From an uncultured Eubacteriales bacterium (GTDB taxonomy: Bacteria; Bacillota; Clostridia; Oscillospirales; CAG-272), in NCBI GenBank assembly GCA_934526185.1, contig CAKTAA010000025.1:1-27489 (forward strand): a stretch of 27,489 nucleotides of DNA. The letters are read 5' to 3'. Positions 14,374 through 22,671 of this stretch are shown one piece after another. The number at the start of each line of letters is the position of its first letter. Positions within the stretch are counted from its first letter, which is position 1. The translations under genes and the position numbers were made by a program. The notes under the pieces are model-generated. The model was given only the letters and a program-made list of their open reading frames with translations. It made no database searches and was not told where the DNA came from.

Positions 14374-15182
14374 TATCCAAACCTCCCGGTAATATAGTCT
14401 TCTGTTTTTTTATTCTTGGGCATGGAAAACAACTGCTCTGTGTCGCCGTACTCAACGATTTCGCCGAGCAGGAAAAAGGCGGTTTTATCTGAAATCCTGG
14501 CTGCCTGCTGCATATTATGCGTCACCATGATGATTGTATAATCCTTTCTAAGCTCGACAGCAAGATCTTCAATTTTCGATGTAGATATGGGATCGAGAGC
14601 GCTGGTCGGTTCATCCATCAAAAGGACCTCCGGCTTTACAGCAAGTGCTCTTGCAATGCACAGTCTTTGCTGCTGTCCACCCGACATTCCGAGCGCGCTT
14701 TTCTTTAAACGATCCTTAACTTCATCCCATATGGCAGCATCTCTCAGAGACTGCTCAACAATTTCGTCCAGCTTGACACGGGAACGAATCCCATGCGTTC
14801 GCGGGCCGAAAGCTATGTTGTCGTATATACTCATCGGAAAAGGATTGGGCTTTTGAAAAACCATACCCACGCGTTTCCGTAATTTGTTTACATCCATATT
14901 TCCGTATATATCTTCTCCGTCAAGAAGAATTTTTCCTGTAATCGAACACCCCTCCACAAGATCGTTCATTCTATTCAGTGTTTTTAACAGTGTGGATTTT
15001 CCGCAGCCGGAAGGTCCGATGAACGCTGTGATCTTACGTGCTGATAATTGCATGTTAATATCTTTCAGCGCATGAAAATCACCGTAATATAAATTCAGTC
15101 CGTTTATGTCAAATTTTAAACCGTTTTCCTGCGGTGCGTACCGTATTGATTTCTGTTGCTTTGTATCCAATGAATTTGCCAT
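14373..15182 (-). CDS. pstB: Phosphate ABC transporter ATP-binding protein PstB
   Basis: This 269-residue ATPase powers high-affinity phosphate import at the membrane. Walker A is GPSGCGKST (56-64), the Q-loop is in VFQKPNPFPMSIYDN (the PstB-specific wording), the ABC signature is MSGGQQQR (165-172), and Walker B is VLLMDEPTSALDP with Glu190. The H-loop follows in VTHNMQQA. An N-terminal tail of about 20 residues precedes the domain. GGAGG lies 9 nt before the ATG. It is preceded by pstA (58-nt gap) and overlaps phoU by one base. Confidence 0.97.
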   Translation of the reverse strand: MANSLDTKQQKSIRYAPQENGLKFDINGLNLYYGDFHALKDINMQLSARKITAFIGPSGCGKSTLLKTLNRMNDLVEGCSITGKILLDGEDIYGNMDVNKLRKRVGMVFQKPNPFPMSIYDNIAFGPRTHGIRSRVKLDEIVEQSLRDAAIWDEVKDRLKKSALGMSGGQQQRLCIARALAVKPEVLLMDEPTSALDPISTSKIEDLAVELRKDYTIIMVTHNMQQAARISDKTAFFLLGEIVEYGDTEQLFSMPKNKKTEDYITGRFG

Positions 15183-15240
15183 TTTTCAGGCCCTCCGCTT
15201 TCCGCTGTTTCTATAATTGTTTGTAGAATTTATGCCTTAC

Positions 15241-16110
15241 TCAGGTTTTAGCAGCAACTTTTCGCGCAACAACGCCAGACAGCGCATTAATCGCTATAAC
15301 CATGACAAGCAATACCACTGCTGTTGCATATGCTTCCTCTGTATACAGTCCCTCCGATAGTAAGGCATACATATGAATCGACAGCGTCCGGCCTGAGGCA
15401 AGCAGATTTTCAGGTACCTGCGCAACGGTTCCGGCTGTATATATCAAAGCCGCAGTTTCACCCACGATTCTGCCGATACCGAGTATTACTCCCGACAAAA
15501 TCCCCGGAATTGCCGCCGGCAATACAATTTTCCATACCGTTCTGAGTCTTCCGGCTCCCAAGCTGAAACTTCCCTCCCGAAAGGAATCCGGTACGGCTTT
15601 CAGCGCTTCTTCCGTTGTTCTCATGATAAGCGGCAGAATCATAATCGCCAATGTCAGGACACCTCCGATAAAAGAATATCCGAATCCGCATGCAACGGCG
15701 AACATCAGGTAGCCGAACAGGCCGTATACAATGGAAGGAATACCGGAAAGCGTTTCTGCTGTAATTCTTACAACAGAAACAAATCTGTTTCCGCGCCGTG
15801 CGTATTCCACCAGATAAATAGCTGAAAATACTCCAATTGGAACAGCCAGCAGCAGGGACAGAAGCGTCATAAGCACGGTATTGATAATTGCCGGCATCAT
15901 AGAAACATTCTCGGTATTATATTCCCATGCAAACAGCGACGGCTTTAAATTCGGGACGCCGCGAAGCAATATATAACCAATCAATACAATGAGAATACCG
16001 ACGGTAATCATCGCTGCAAGTGAAACCAAAATTCTGAGAATCAGCGCCTGCGGGTGACTTCGGTAGGCACTCCATCTCTGTCTGCGTGTTTGTCTGTTTA
16101 TCGGCTGCAT
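15241..16110 (-). CDS. pstA: Phosphate ABC transporter permease PstA
   Basis: This is a 289-residue inner-membrane permease. After a basic cytoplasmic start (RQTRRQRW), a first membrane helix and five further hydrophobic segments follow. The PstA hallmark TLSGIPSIVYGLFGYLMF and the cytoplasmic coupling loop around EEALKAVPDSFREGSFSLGAGRLRT (EAA motif) are clear. AAGGAG lies 10 nt before the ATG. It lies 40 nt after pstC. The length is normal. Confidence 0.96.
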   Translation of the reverse strand: MQPINRQTRRQRWSAYRSHPQALILRILVSLAAMITVGILIVLIGYILLRGVPNLKPSLFAWEYNTENVSMMPAIINTVLMTLLSLLLAVPIGVFSAIYLVEYARRGNRFVSVVRITAETLSGIPSIVYGLFGYLMFAVACGFGYSFIGGVLTLAIMILPLIMRTTEEALKAVPDSFREGSFSLGAGRLRTVWKIVLPAAIPGILSGVILGIGRIVGETAALIYTAGTVAQVPENLLASGRTLSIHMYALLSEGLYTEEAYATAVVLLVMVIAINALSGVVARKVAAKT

Positions 16111-16150
16111 CCCGCGCTCTCTCCTTTCAATTGTCCCGCTATCGGAATAC

Positions 16151-17002
16151 TTATTTTTGCTCCTTCCGCTTCAGAAGTGAGAATGAAAGATTTATAATCA
16201 GTATGAAGATGAACAGCACAACGCCTGTTGCTATCAGCGCTTCCCTGTGCAGATCGGTCGCGTAGCCCATCTCCAGCACAATATTTGCCGTAAGCGTTCT
16301 GACGCCGTCCAAAATGCTGGAAGGAATTGCTGCCGAATTTTTTGCAACCATGACGACTGCCATAGTTTCCCCTACCGCGCGCCCAATCCCTAAAACGACA
16401 CCAGCCAAAATGCCCGACTTTGCCGCCGGAAGCATGGCATAAAATACGCTCCGCTCATGTGTCGCACCGAGAGCCAGCGCACCTTCGTAATAGCTCTCCG
16501 GAACCGCCCGAATTGACGATTCCGTGACGCTGATAATGGTCGGCAGTATCATAATGCCCAGTAAAATAGATGCGGTAAGTATGCTTTTGCCGCTGCCGCC
16601 GAACAAATCCTGCATCAACGGGACAATAACCACGAGCCCGAAAAATCCATATACAATGGATGGAATGCCGGCCAAAAGGTCTATTGCCGGCTTTAAAATG
16701 TGATATAACCCTTTTGGACAGAATCTTGCAAGATATATTGCGCACAGAATACCCGTCGGAACTCCGACGATGATAGCGCCTGCCGTTACATAGATACTGC
16801 CGATAATCATGGGAAAGATTCCATACAGATCCTTGGACGGTAGCCATGTATCTCCGAATAAAAACGAAAAAGCGCCGATTTTGCCGATTGCCGGCAAGCC
16901 GTTGGCAAACAGGAAAATACAAATCAGCGCTACGGCGATAATGGATATACAGGCCGCTGCCATGCAAGCAATCTTCATCAGGATTTCTTTGAATTCCTTC
17001 AT
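16151..17002 (-). CDS. pstC: Phosphate ABC transporter permease PstC
   Basis: This 283-residue membrane permease is the partner of PstA. LLAGIPSIVYGFFGLVVI and the coupling loop ESSIRAVPESYYEGALALG are typical of PstC, and six hydrophobic segments are visible. Lower-case ambiguity concerns only the start: ATG at 17002 is chosen because AAGGAAGG lies 9 nt upstream and the product then begins like other PstC proteins. A GTG at 17125 would add 41 unlike residues. A hairpin lies between it and pstS. Confidence 0.95.
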   Translation of the reverse strand: MKEFKEILMKIACMAAACISIIAVALICIFLFANGLPAIGKIGAFSFLFGDTWLPSKDLYGIFPMIIGSIYVTAGAIIVGVPTGILCAIYLARFCPKGLYHILKPAIDLLAGIPSIVYGFFGLVVIVPLMQDLFGGSGKSILTASILLGIMILPTIISVTESSIRAVPESYYEGALALGATHERSVFYAMLPAAKSGILAGVVLGIGRAVGETMAVVMVAKNSAAIPSSILDGVRTLTANIVLEMGYATDLHREALIATGVVLFIFILIINLSFSLLKRKEQK

Positions 17003-17180
17003 ATATTCCAGCCTTCCTTGTTGAGCTCTGTCCCCGCAAGCTTTTACCGGCAGGTTGCGTATCACATTCGCAGATTTCAGGTTGCTATTTAATTTATGAT
17101 TAAAATTCCAAAATCTGTTTCTCACCCATTATCCACTCGATAATTCACTTGGCATTTTTGGGTTGAAACCGAAATACCGC

Positions 17181-17218
17181 CGGACAGCTCCGAATTTTTT
17201 AAAGCCGGAATCTGTCCG
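17181..17218 (-). other. Hairpin between pstS and pstC
   Basis: CGGACAG (17212-17218, minus) pairs with CTGTCCG (17181-17187), with an inner TCCG/CGGA pairing and an A/T-rich loop. No T-run follows. Such hairpins after a binding-protein gene commonly protect the upstream mRNA so that more PstS than permease is made (inference). Confidence 0.55.
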
Positions 17219-17250
17219 CACGGTAAAATTGATGCCGAAAGAAGCAGAAT

Positions 17251-18072
17251 TCATTTAATATCCGACCATTTTGTTATCTCACCCGTGTAGATGGATCTAA
17301 CCTGTTCGGTCGTCAGCGAACTCACTTCATTCTTGTTATTGACAATAACCGCGATACCGTCGATAGCAATAGCGGTTGCTTTAAGACCTTTAGAGGTTTC
17401 ACTTTCCTTTAGTTCACGGGAAGCCATACCGATATCGCATAGACCTTCTATGGTGGACGTCATTCCGTTTGAAGAATCGCTCTGCTGTACCTCGATTTTT
17501 GCTGATGTGTTGACCTTGAGGTAGGCCTCCTTCAGTTTTTCCATCAAAGGCGTTACGGAAGAGGAGCCCGCCACTTTGATGGTTCCCTCCGGTTTACTGC
17601 CATTGTAGCTGCCTGTATTGCCCCCGCTGATGTATCCCGCATCTTCAACGACCTTCTGCCCCTCTTCGCTCATGATAAAATCTATAAAATCCTGTGCTGT
17701 TTCGCTTATATCCTCTTTGGTTGCAATGTTAAACGGACGGGAAATTTTATAGGAACCGTTTTTTACGTTCTCAAGTGTCGCAGCCGTTCCGTCAATCTTA
17801 ATCGCCTTCACATCATCATTTAATACACCGAGAGAAACATAACCGATAGCCTGTTCGTTTCCGTTTACCGTCGTCAGCATAACAGATGTGGACTGTGTGG
17901 TTTCCGCTGTGTTCATAATCTCGTCAATTCCGAAAAGTTCAACGAAAGCGCCGCGGGTTCCTGAACCGTCTTCACGCGTTATTACCGAAATTTCATCCGA
18001 TTTCTGACCGCATCCGCTCAGCAGCGAAGCTGCTATCACAGCCGACAATCCCATAACCATTAATTTTTTCAT
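17251..18072 (-). CDS. pstS: PstS-family phosphate-binding lipoprotein, circularly permuted
   Basis: This is a 273-residue secreted lipoprotein: basic start, hydrophobic core and lipobox LLSGC with Cys21 as the lipid anchor. It captures phosphate for PstCAB. The order of its parts is unusual. Residues 27-147 (ISVITREDGSGTRGAF through SEEGQKVVEDAGYI) match the second half of ordinary PstS. After a GGNTGSYNGSKP linker, residues 162-273 (GTIKVAGSSSVTP through TGEITKWSDIK) match the first half. All phosphate-binding segments are present: R33/S37-G38-T39, the 168-174 loop, S199 and D213. AAGGAG lies 11 nt before the ATG. PhoP-box-like repeats lie upstream. Confidence 0.92.
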   Translation of the reverse strand: MKKLMVMGLSAVIAASLLSGCGQKSDEISVITREDGSGTRGAFVELFGIDEIMNTAETTQSTSVMLTTVNGNEQAIGYVSLGVLNDDVKAIKIDGTAATLENVKNGSYKISRPFNIATKEDISETAQDFIDFIMSEEGQKVVEDAGYISGGNTGSYNGSKPEGTIKVAGSSSVTPLMEKLKEAYLKVNTSAKIEVQQSDSSNGMTSTIEGLCDIGMASRELKESETSKGLKATAIAIDGIAVIVNNKNEVSSLTTEQVRSIYTGEITKWSDIK

Positions 18073-18124
18073 CTTGTTAATCTCCTTTTAACAACAGATT
18101 TTCATTCACTCTATGTATGGTACG

Positions 18125-18173
18125 ATAATAGTATAAACAGTTTATGTAAAAATCATTACCCTGCTGTTGTTAA
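18125..18173 (-). promoter_or_regulatory. PhoP-box-like promoter region of the pst operon
   Basis: On the minus strand TTAACA (18168-18173), TTTACA (18145-18150) and TTTATA (18132-18137) stand 23 and 13 bp apart. Firmicute PhoP binds direct TT(A/C/T)A(C/T)A repeats. Possible -10 boxes are TATACT (18130-18135) or TATTAT (18125-18130). No good -35 is present, as expected for an activator-dependent promoter. About 50-60 nt separate it from the pstS start. Confidence 0.6.
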
Positions 18174-18253
18174 AACTGCGTAAAATACGCAAGAGATGTA
18201 ATTTTCAATCACATGAAGCTTTGCCAAGGCTGTATTCTATTCTGTTCAAAATT

Positions 18254-20005
18254 TTACCGTTTCACACCGTACTTTTCACAGTATGCAGAGAAGCAAGTGT
18301 TAAATTGTTCGTCGTTCATGGACTTTACGCCGCTCAGATACTCGTGGGTGCCGAAGCTGTTTCTATCCACTTCGATCATTGCCACAGCGATGTTGGAGCA
18401 ATGATCCGATACTCTCTCGAAATTCGTTAGCATGTCCGACAAGACAAACCCCATCTCTATTGTACATTTTCCTGTCTGCAATCGCTCGATATGATTTCGT
18501 TTGATTTCCGCTATCAAATAGTCAATAACCTGTTCCAAGGGCTCAACACGCGTGGCCAGAGCAACGTCGTCGCTTTCAAATGCCGTCATGGTAATCTCAA
18601 GAATTTCTTTGAGCGCGGGTATAAGCTGACGCAGCTCCTTTTCAGCCTCGTCTGAAAAAGACATCTTTTTTTCGTGTATCTCCTGCGCGACATTTAGAAT
18701 ATTAACCGCATGATCTCCCAGTCGCTCAAAGTCGCCTATCGTATGCAGCATTTTAGATACCTGTTTGCTGTCGGCATCCGACAGCGCCTTGCTGGACAAT
18801 TTTACAAGATATGTCCCCAGCTTGTCCTCGAACAAATCGAGCTTATCCTCGTTTTTCAAAATCGTTTCTGCATCCTTTTCCTGATAATCCGCTGTCAGTT
18901 TGATAGACTGAAAAATGGTGTTGCGGGCGAGTTCAGCCATTTTCACCGTCATATTGTTGCACTCAGAAATGGCGAAGGAAGGAGTGTTGAGCAATCTTTC
19001 GTCGAGAAAAGTATAGGATTCAGATTCGGAATTATCACGAATGACCGCGTTAGCCAGTTTGACAAGCATACGGGAAAACGGTAGAAGAATTGCCGTCGTG
19101 ACGATGTTAAACACACTGTGCGCTGCCGCAATACCGAGGGGGTTAATAACAGAATCCATAAAAGAAAAACGAAATAGAGCGTTAAGGCCATAAAAAACCG
19201 AAAGACACAGAACTGTTCCGATTATATTAAAAGACATGTGTATGGCAACAACGCGTTTGGCATTTTTATTCGTGCCAAAGCTGGAAAGCAAAGCAGTAAC
19301 GCAGGTACCTATATTCTGCCCCATAATAATCGGAAATGCCATACTGCATGTAATGCCGCCAGTCATAGAAAGCGCCTGAAGTATACCGACGGATGCTGCC
19401 GAGCTTTGAATCACTCCTGTAAACACAGCGCCGACCAGTACACCGAGAAGCGGATTTTTGAACGCCGTCAGCAAATGCTGGAATTCCGGAATTTCAGCTA
19501 TCGGACTTACCGCCGCGCTCATCAGCTCCATGCCGTACATCAGGACTGAGAAGCCGATGCATATAACACCGATATCCTTTTTCTTTTTTTCCTTTGCCGC
19601 CATCAAAAGAATAATGCCGATCAGCGCAACAATGGGCGCAAAATTTTCAGGTTTCAAAAGTTTTATCCAAATATTTTCGCTTTCAATTCCGGCAAGACTC
19701 AAAATCCATGCCGTCAGTGTTGTTCCAATATTGGAACCCATAATCACGCCGACCGTCTGCTCTAACTGCATAATGCCGGAATTCACCAGACCGACCAGCA
19801 TAACCGTCATGGCTGACGACGACTGTATCGCTATGGTGATTCCGGCACCCAATAAAAGACTTTTAAACGGATTAGAGGTCATTCGCTTTAAAATTCTTTC
19901 TAATTTACCGCCCGCCATTTTTTCCAGGCCTGTCGACATAACATGCATACCATACAGAAAAAAAGCCAGGCCGCCAAGCAGAGTGATAACGGAAAACAAA
20001 TCCAT
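18254..20005 (-). CDS. Na+/phosphate cotransporter with C-terminal PhoU-like domain
   Basis: This 583-residue membrane protein is of the NptA/YjbB type. The two inverted Na/Pi repeats show their signatures: QSSSA (61-65) with GSNIGTTLT (90-98), and QSSAA (200-204) with GQNIGTCVT (229-237). Hydrophobic segments continue to about residue 320. The remainder is a PhoU-like helical domain with two repeats (HTIGDFERLGDHAVNI and LTNFERVSDHCSNIA). It offers a lower-affinity phosphate route, or phosphate export, beside Pst. ATG at 20005 is chosen since the product then starts like relatives; no good ribosome binding site is visible, and a TTG at 20035 is the alternative. Confidence 0.9.
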   Translation of the reverse strand: MDLFSVITLLGGLAFFLYGMHVMSTGLEKMAGGKLERILKRMTSNPFKSLLLGAGITIAIQSSSAMTVMLVGLVNSGIMQLEQTVGVIMGSNIGTTLTAWILSLAGIESENIWIKLLKPENFAPIVALIGIILLMAAKEKKKKDIGVICIGFSVLMYGMELMSAAVSPIAEIPEFQHLLTAFKNPLLGVLVGAVFTGVIQSSAASVGILQALSMTGGITCSMAFPIIMGQNIGTCVTALLSSFGTNKNAKRVVAIHMSFNIIGTVLCLSVFYGLNALFRFSFMDSVINPLGIAAAHSVFNIVTTAILLPFSRMLVKLANAVIRDNSESESYTFLDERLLNTPSFAISECNNMTVKMAELARNTIFQSIKLTADYQEKDAETILKNEDKLDLFEDKLGTYLVKLSSKALSDADSKQVSKMLHTIGDFERLGDHAVNILNVAQEIHEKKMSFSDEAEKELRQLIPALKEILEITMTAFESDDVALATRVEPLEQVIDYLIAEIKRNHIERLQTGKCTIEMGFVLSDMLTNFERVSDHCSNIAVAMIEVDRNSFGTHEYLSGVKSMNDEQFNTCFSAYCEKYGVKR

Positions 20006-20160
20006 ACAAAAATATAGGGATACTGCTTGTCCCAAAGGGCCGGTATCCCGCTCCTTCCGTTTCTTTTTCCCGTCTTCACGGGAAGCTTTAACAGAGTTTT
20101 TAAATTGATTTTACAATCCGCCGTTTTTTTGACTTTGTGGACAAAAACCGACAATTTTAG

Positions 20161-20214
20161 TGTAAACTGTAAATGTTAAATCGATAACCGAATTTGTGTT
20201 AAATCTATGTTAAA
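20161..20214 (-). promoter_or_regulatory. PhoP-box array upstream of the Na/Pi cotransporter
   Basis: Minus-strand TTTAACA occurs at 20208-20214, 20197-20203 and 20174-20180, followed by TTTACA at 20168-20173 and 20161-20166. The first two are 11 bp apart and the next is 23 bp on, the helical phasing known for Firmicute PhoP boxes. A TAAAAT near 20154-20159 could be the -10 box. The array strongly suggests phosphate-starvation control by the response regulator encoded downstream. Confidence 0.65.
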
Positions 20215-20231
20215 TACTTTATGTATAAATA

Positions 20232-20260
20232 ACAGCGTGACGGTTAAGCGGTCACGCTGT
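20232..20260 (-). terminator. Terminator-like hairpin after the AlbA_2 gene
   Basis: ACAGCGTGAC (20251-20260, minus) pairs perfectly with GTCACGCTGT (20232-20241) around a 9-nt loop. The following tract is only TTATTTAT, so it is a weak or processing terminator. It separates the AlbA_2 gene from the Pho-box promoter. Confidence 0.6.
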
Positions 20261-20288
20261 CTATAGAATTTATGTTCAAAATTTATAT

Positions 20289-21695
20289 TCATGATGCCAG
20301 ACGGTAAACAGTATTTCCATTTTCAAATATTGTTTTTGATAAAATACCGTCATTTTCCATTGACGACAACACTTTCTCCGCAGCAGCTATGCTGATTTTG
20401 AGCGATTTTGCCAGCATTTCCGCCGTTCCGGAAACATAAAAGGTCAGGTATTCCATTACGAGCTGCTTTTGTCTTTCATACTCTTCCCTTTTTTTCTCTT
20501 CTCCTGCGGAAATATTTTTACATGCTGCAAACGGCAGCGACAGTACGGTCTGATCCGGACCAAAACGTTCAGTTAGTATCGGTTCGCTCAAGCCGCTGTG
20601 CTGCCAAATTGAACGGATTTTTCTGAGACCGCTTCCGTTTCGGTTTCCCACCTGAAGCAAGTGAAATAATTGAATGAGTATTGTATTACGCGGATCGGAA
20701 ATGCCGCCCCTGAAAGCCTTTTCCCTGGCAATGCGCATGCCCCCGGGATTGGTAATCTGAATAGCCTCCGGCGTTATTTCTATCAAGATACCCCTTGATT
20801 CAAAATAATCCGCATGCATCAGCGCATTGGCAAGCCCCTCGAATACCGCACAAAGCATATCCTTATCAAAAGAAATTCGGGGATGAATCGCAGATTTCTG
20901 TTCGACCAGTCTTTTTGTAACCGTATCATAAAAGTCAAAAAGATTTTTGCCAAAATAATGATAAGGTGGTATGTCTTCTCCTGCCTTTTCACTGTATTCC
21001 CAAAAAAGCTTCGGAAATTCACTCCGAATACACTCACGGCGGCCAAGCATCAGCAGTCCGCCCGTCGTTGGATGCAGGTGCCGATCTCTTCCTGCCGCCG
21101 CAGCTCCGGCGGATCGAAGAAATTCAGCGTCCGTCTCCGGCACGCCGGACGCCGTGCGAACTCTGTTTTTAAAACGGCTTATGCTTTCCCTGTCAAAGGA
21201 ATCCATTGCCATATGGGACAGTATCTCCGAATCGCGCGATACATTCATACGGTCGCGCAGCATTCCGTCAACCTCTGCACGCGTACATCTGTAATCTCCT
21301 TCGCCGTTCCGCCGGTATGAACCGGTATACGGATCCGTTCCTAAAAATACAGGCTTATCTCTGCGATCTGCGCGAGGTACTTCTATAGCTACGATTCGGT
21401 TGCCGCCGGCCTCCGCGATCTGTACATCCTCAGAACATAGGATGTTTGCGCTTATCTTCTGCCGGTCCTCTACATACCTCCAGAAAATTTCTATCAGGCG
21501 TTCAGGCTCAGGCAGGGCAACTGTTTTCAACGATTTATCTGGCAGTTCCTCTACTCCAAGCAGAATAATACCGCCGTAAGTATTGGCAAATGCCGAATAC
21601 GTTTCCCATAGACTGCCCGGAAAACCACCGGTTGCCCTCTTTGCTTCAATTCTGTTGTTTTCCTTGTACGTCTGTATTTTATTGAAGTCAATCAT
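20289..21695 (-). CDS. AlbA_2 / HATPase-type putative transcriptional regulator
   Basis: This 468-residue protein has the architecture of the 'divergent AAA-4/AlbA_2' regulators. The N-terminal AlbA_2 (Schlafen-like) domain shows E17-x-K19 and FANTYGGIILLGVEE (36-50). A GHKL ATPase-like domain has ANALMHADY (289-297, the N-box), NPGGM (316-320) and GSGLRKI (354-360). A charged helix (about 390-410) leads to a C-terminal winged helix (410-468). The function of the family is poorly known; nucleic-acid binding and gene control are assumed. No strong ribosome binding site precedes ATG 21695. No partner gene is obvious. Confidence 0.82.
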   Translation of the reverse strand: MIDFNKIQTYKENNRIEAKRATGGFPGSLWETYSAFANTYGGIILLGVEELPDKSLKTVALPEPERLIEIFWRYVEDRQKISANILCSEDVQIAEAGGNRIVAIEVPRADRRDKPVFLGTDPYTGSYRRNGEGDYRCTRAEVDGMLRDRMNVSRDSEILSHMAMDSFDRESISRFKNRVRTASGVPETDAEFLRSAGAAAAGRDRHLHPTTGGLLMLGRRECIRSEFPKLFWEYSEKAGEDIPPYHYFGKNLFDFYDTVTKRLVEQKSAIHPRISFDKDMLCAVFEGLANALMHADYFESRGILIEITPEAIQITNPGGMRIAREKAFRGGISDPRNTILIQLFHLLQVGNRNGSGLRKIRSIWQHSGLSEPILTERFGPDQTVLSLPFAACKNISAGEEKKREEYERQKQLVMEYLTFYVSGTAEMLAKSLKISIAAAEKVLSSMENDGILSKTIFENGNTVYRLAS

Positions 21696-21751
21696 AAAAT
21701 CATGTACCCGTTTCCGCGTTATTCACGCTCAAACCATTGCTCACAATTTTT

Positions 21752-22579
21752 CTAAAACCATTTCTTTCTCTTAAATATAACATAACAGACAATTACAATC
21801 ACCGCACTGACGGTTAAAACCAAAGGATATCCGAAAGGCCATGTATATTCAGGCATCATCAGATTCATACCATACCATCCGGCAATCAGTGAAAGCGGCA
21901 GACAGATTGAAGTTATTACTGTAAAAATGCGCATAATATTGTTTTGTTCAATGTCAATCTGAGACTGGTAGGCCTCGCGCACCTGTGAGACATATTCCTG
22001 AAGATGCAGGACAGACGACATCAATCTGTCAAGACGCTTATCGACAAGTGTAAGCCACATTCGAGCTTCCTCTTCAAAAAATCCATTTGTATCCGATGTC
22101 AGCTCGCTGAGTATCATTTCGAGCTGTCCGTAATACCGCTTTCGGTTCAGAAGCTCCCTCCGAACCGCTATGATTTTGCAGGTTATCCGGTTAGCAGTTC
22201 CTGTCTCTGTCAGCAGATTGTCTTCTATTGCCGTGATAGTCTCCTCAAACTGATCCAGAAAATCCATATCCGTTTCTGTCAGAGCAGCCAAAAAGCCGGC
22301 AAGCCATTTTCCGCCCGATGCCTCGTCAGCCGCTGAAGCAGCAACTGTCCGGCATTCCTCTTCACGGCTGACAAAGCAAACCGTTTCCTTTTCTGCATAA
22401 ACACTTACCTGGCAATCCTCGTGTCCGTCTGCCTTTGAAACATACCGAAACGACAGAAGATACCCCTTGCCATCGCCTGTTTGACGACAGAAATGTCTGA
22501 CGGACTGCATAAGCCTCACTGTGTCTGAACCGACTGCTGCTTTCAGTTCTTCGATATCATTCATCCATTTTATATGCAT
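21752..22579 (-). CDS. corA: CorA-family divalent metal transporter
   Basis: This is a 275-residue, Mg2+-type channel. A cytoplasmic N-terminal domain with long helices (100-215) is followed by two C-terminal membrane helices. The CorA signature GWYGMNL (234-240) with GMN at 237-239 lies at the pore mouth, followed by the periplasmic-side loop MPEYTWPFGYP. The basic tail FKRKKWF faces the cytoplasm. It is shorter than E. coli CorA (316). GGAGG lies 5 nt before ATG 22579, so an internal ATG five codons on is also possible. A weak terminator lies just upstream. Confidence 0.9.
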   Translation of the reverse strand: MHIKWMNDIEELKAAVGSDTVRLMQSVRHFCRQTGDGKGYLLSFRYVSKADGHEDCQVSVYAEKETVCFVSREEECRTVAASAADEASGGKWLAGFLAALTETDMDFLDQFEETITAIEDNLLTETGTANRITCKIIAVRRELLNRKRYYGQLEMILSELTSDTNGFFEEEARMWLTLVDKRLDRLMSSVLHLQEYVSQVREAYQSQIDIEQNNIMRIFTVITSICLPLSLIAGWYGMNLMMPEYTWPFGYPLVLTVSAVIVIVCYVIFKRKKWF

Positions 22580-22614
22580 ATACTCCTCCGATATCGTTTT
22601 GCAGCTGCATGAAT

Positions 22615-22652
22615 AAATAAAATTTGCCGACGGCCCGACAGGGGCGACGTCT
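22615..22652 (-). terminator. Weak terminator between the kinase and corA genes
   Basis: GACG..GCCC and GGGC..CGTC (minus, 22630-22652) form an interrupted 8-bp stem with a 5-nt loop, followed by AAATTTTATTT. It lies about 20 nt after the kinase stop. The T-tract is displaced, so efficiency is doubtful. Confidence 0.4.
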
Positions 22653-22671
22653 TCGTTTTTATGCCGCTGTT

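Noticed and set aside
19900..20154. 84-residue minus-strand frame overlapping the start of the Na/Pi cotransporter
   Set aside because: It is an out-of-frame reading of the cotransporter start plus its leader. The cotransporter frame carries the conserved motifs.
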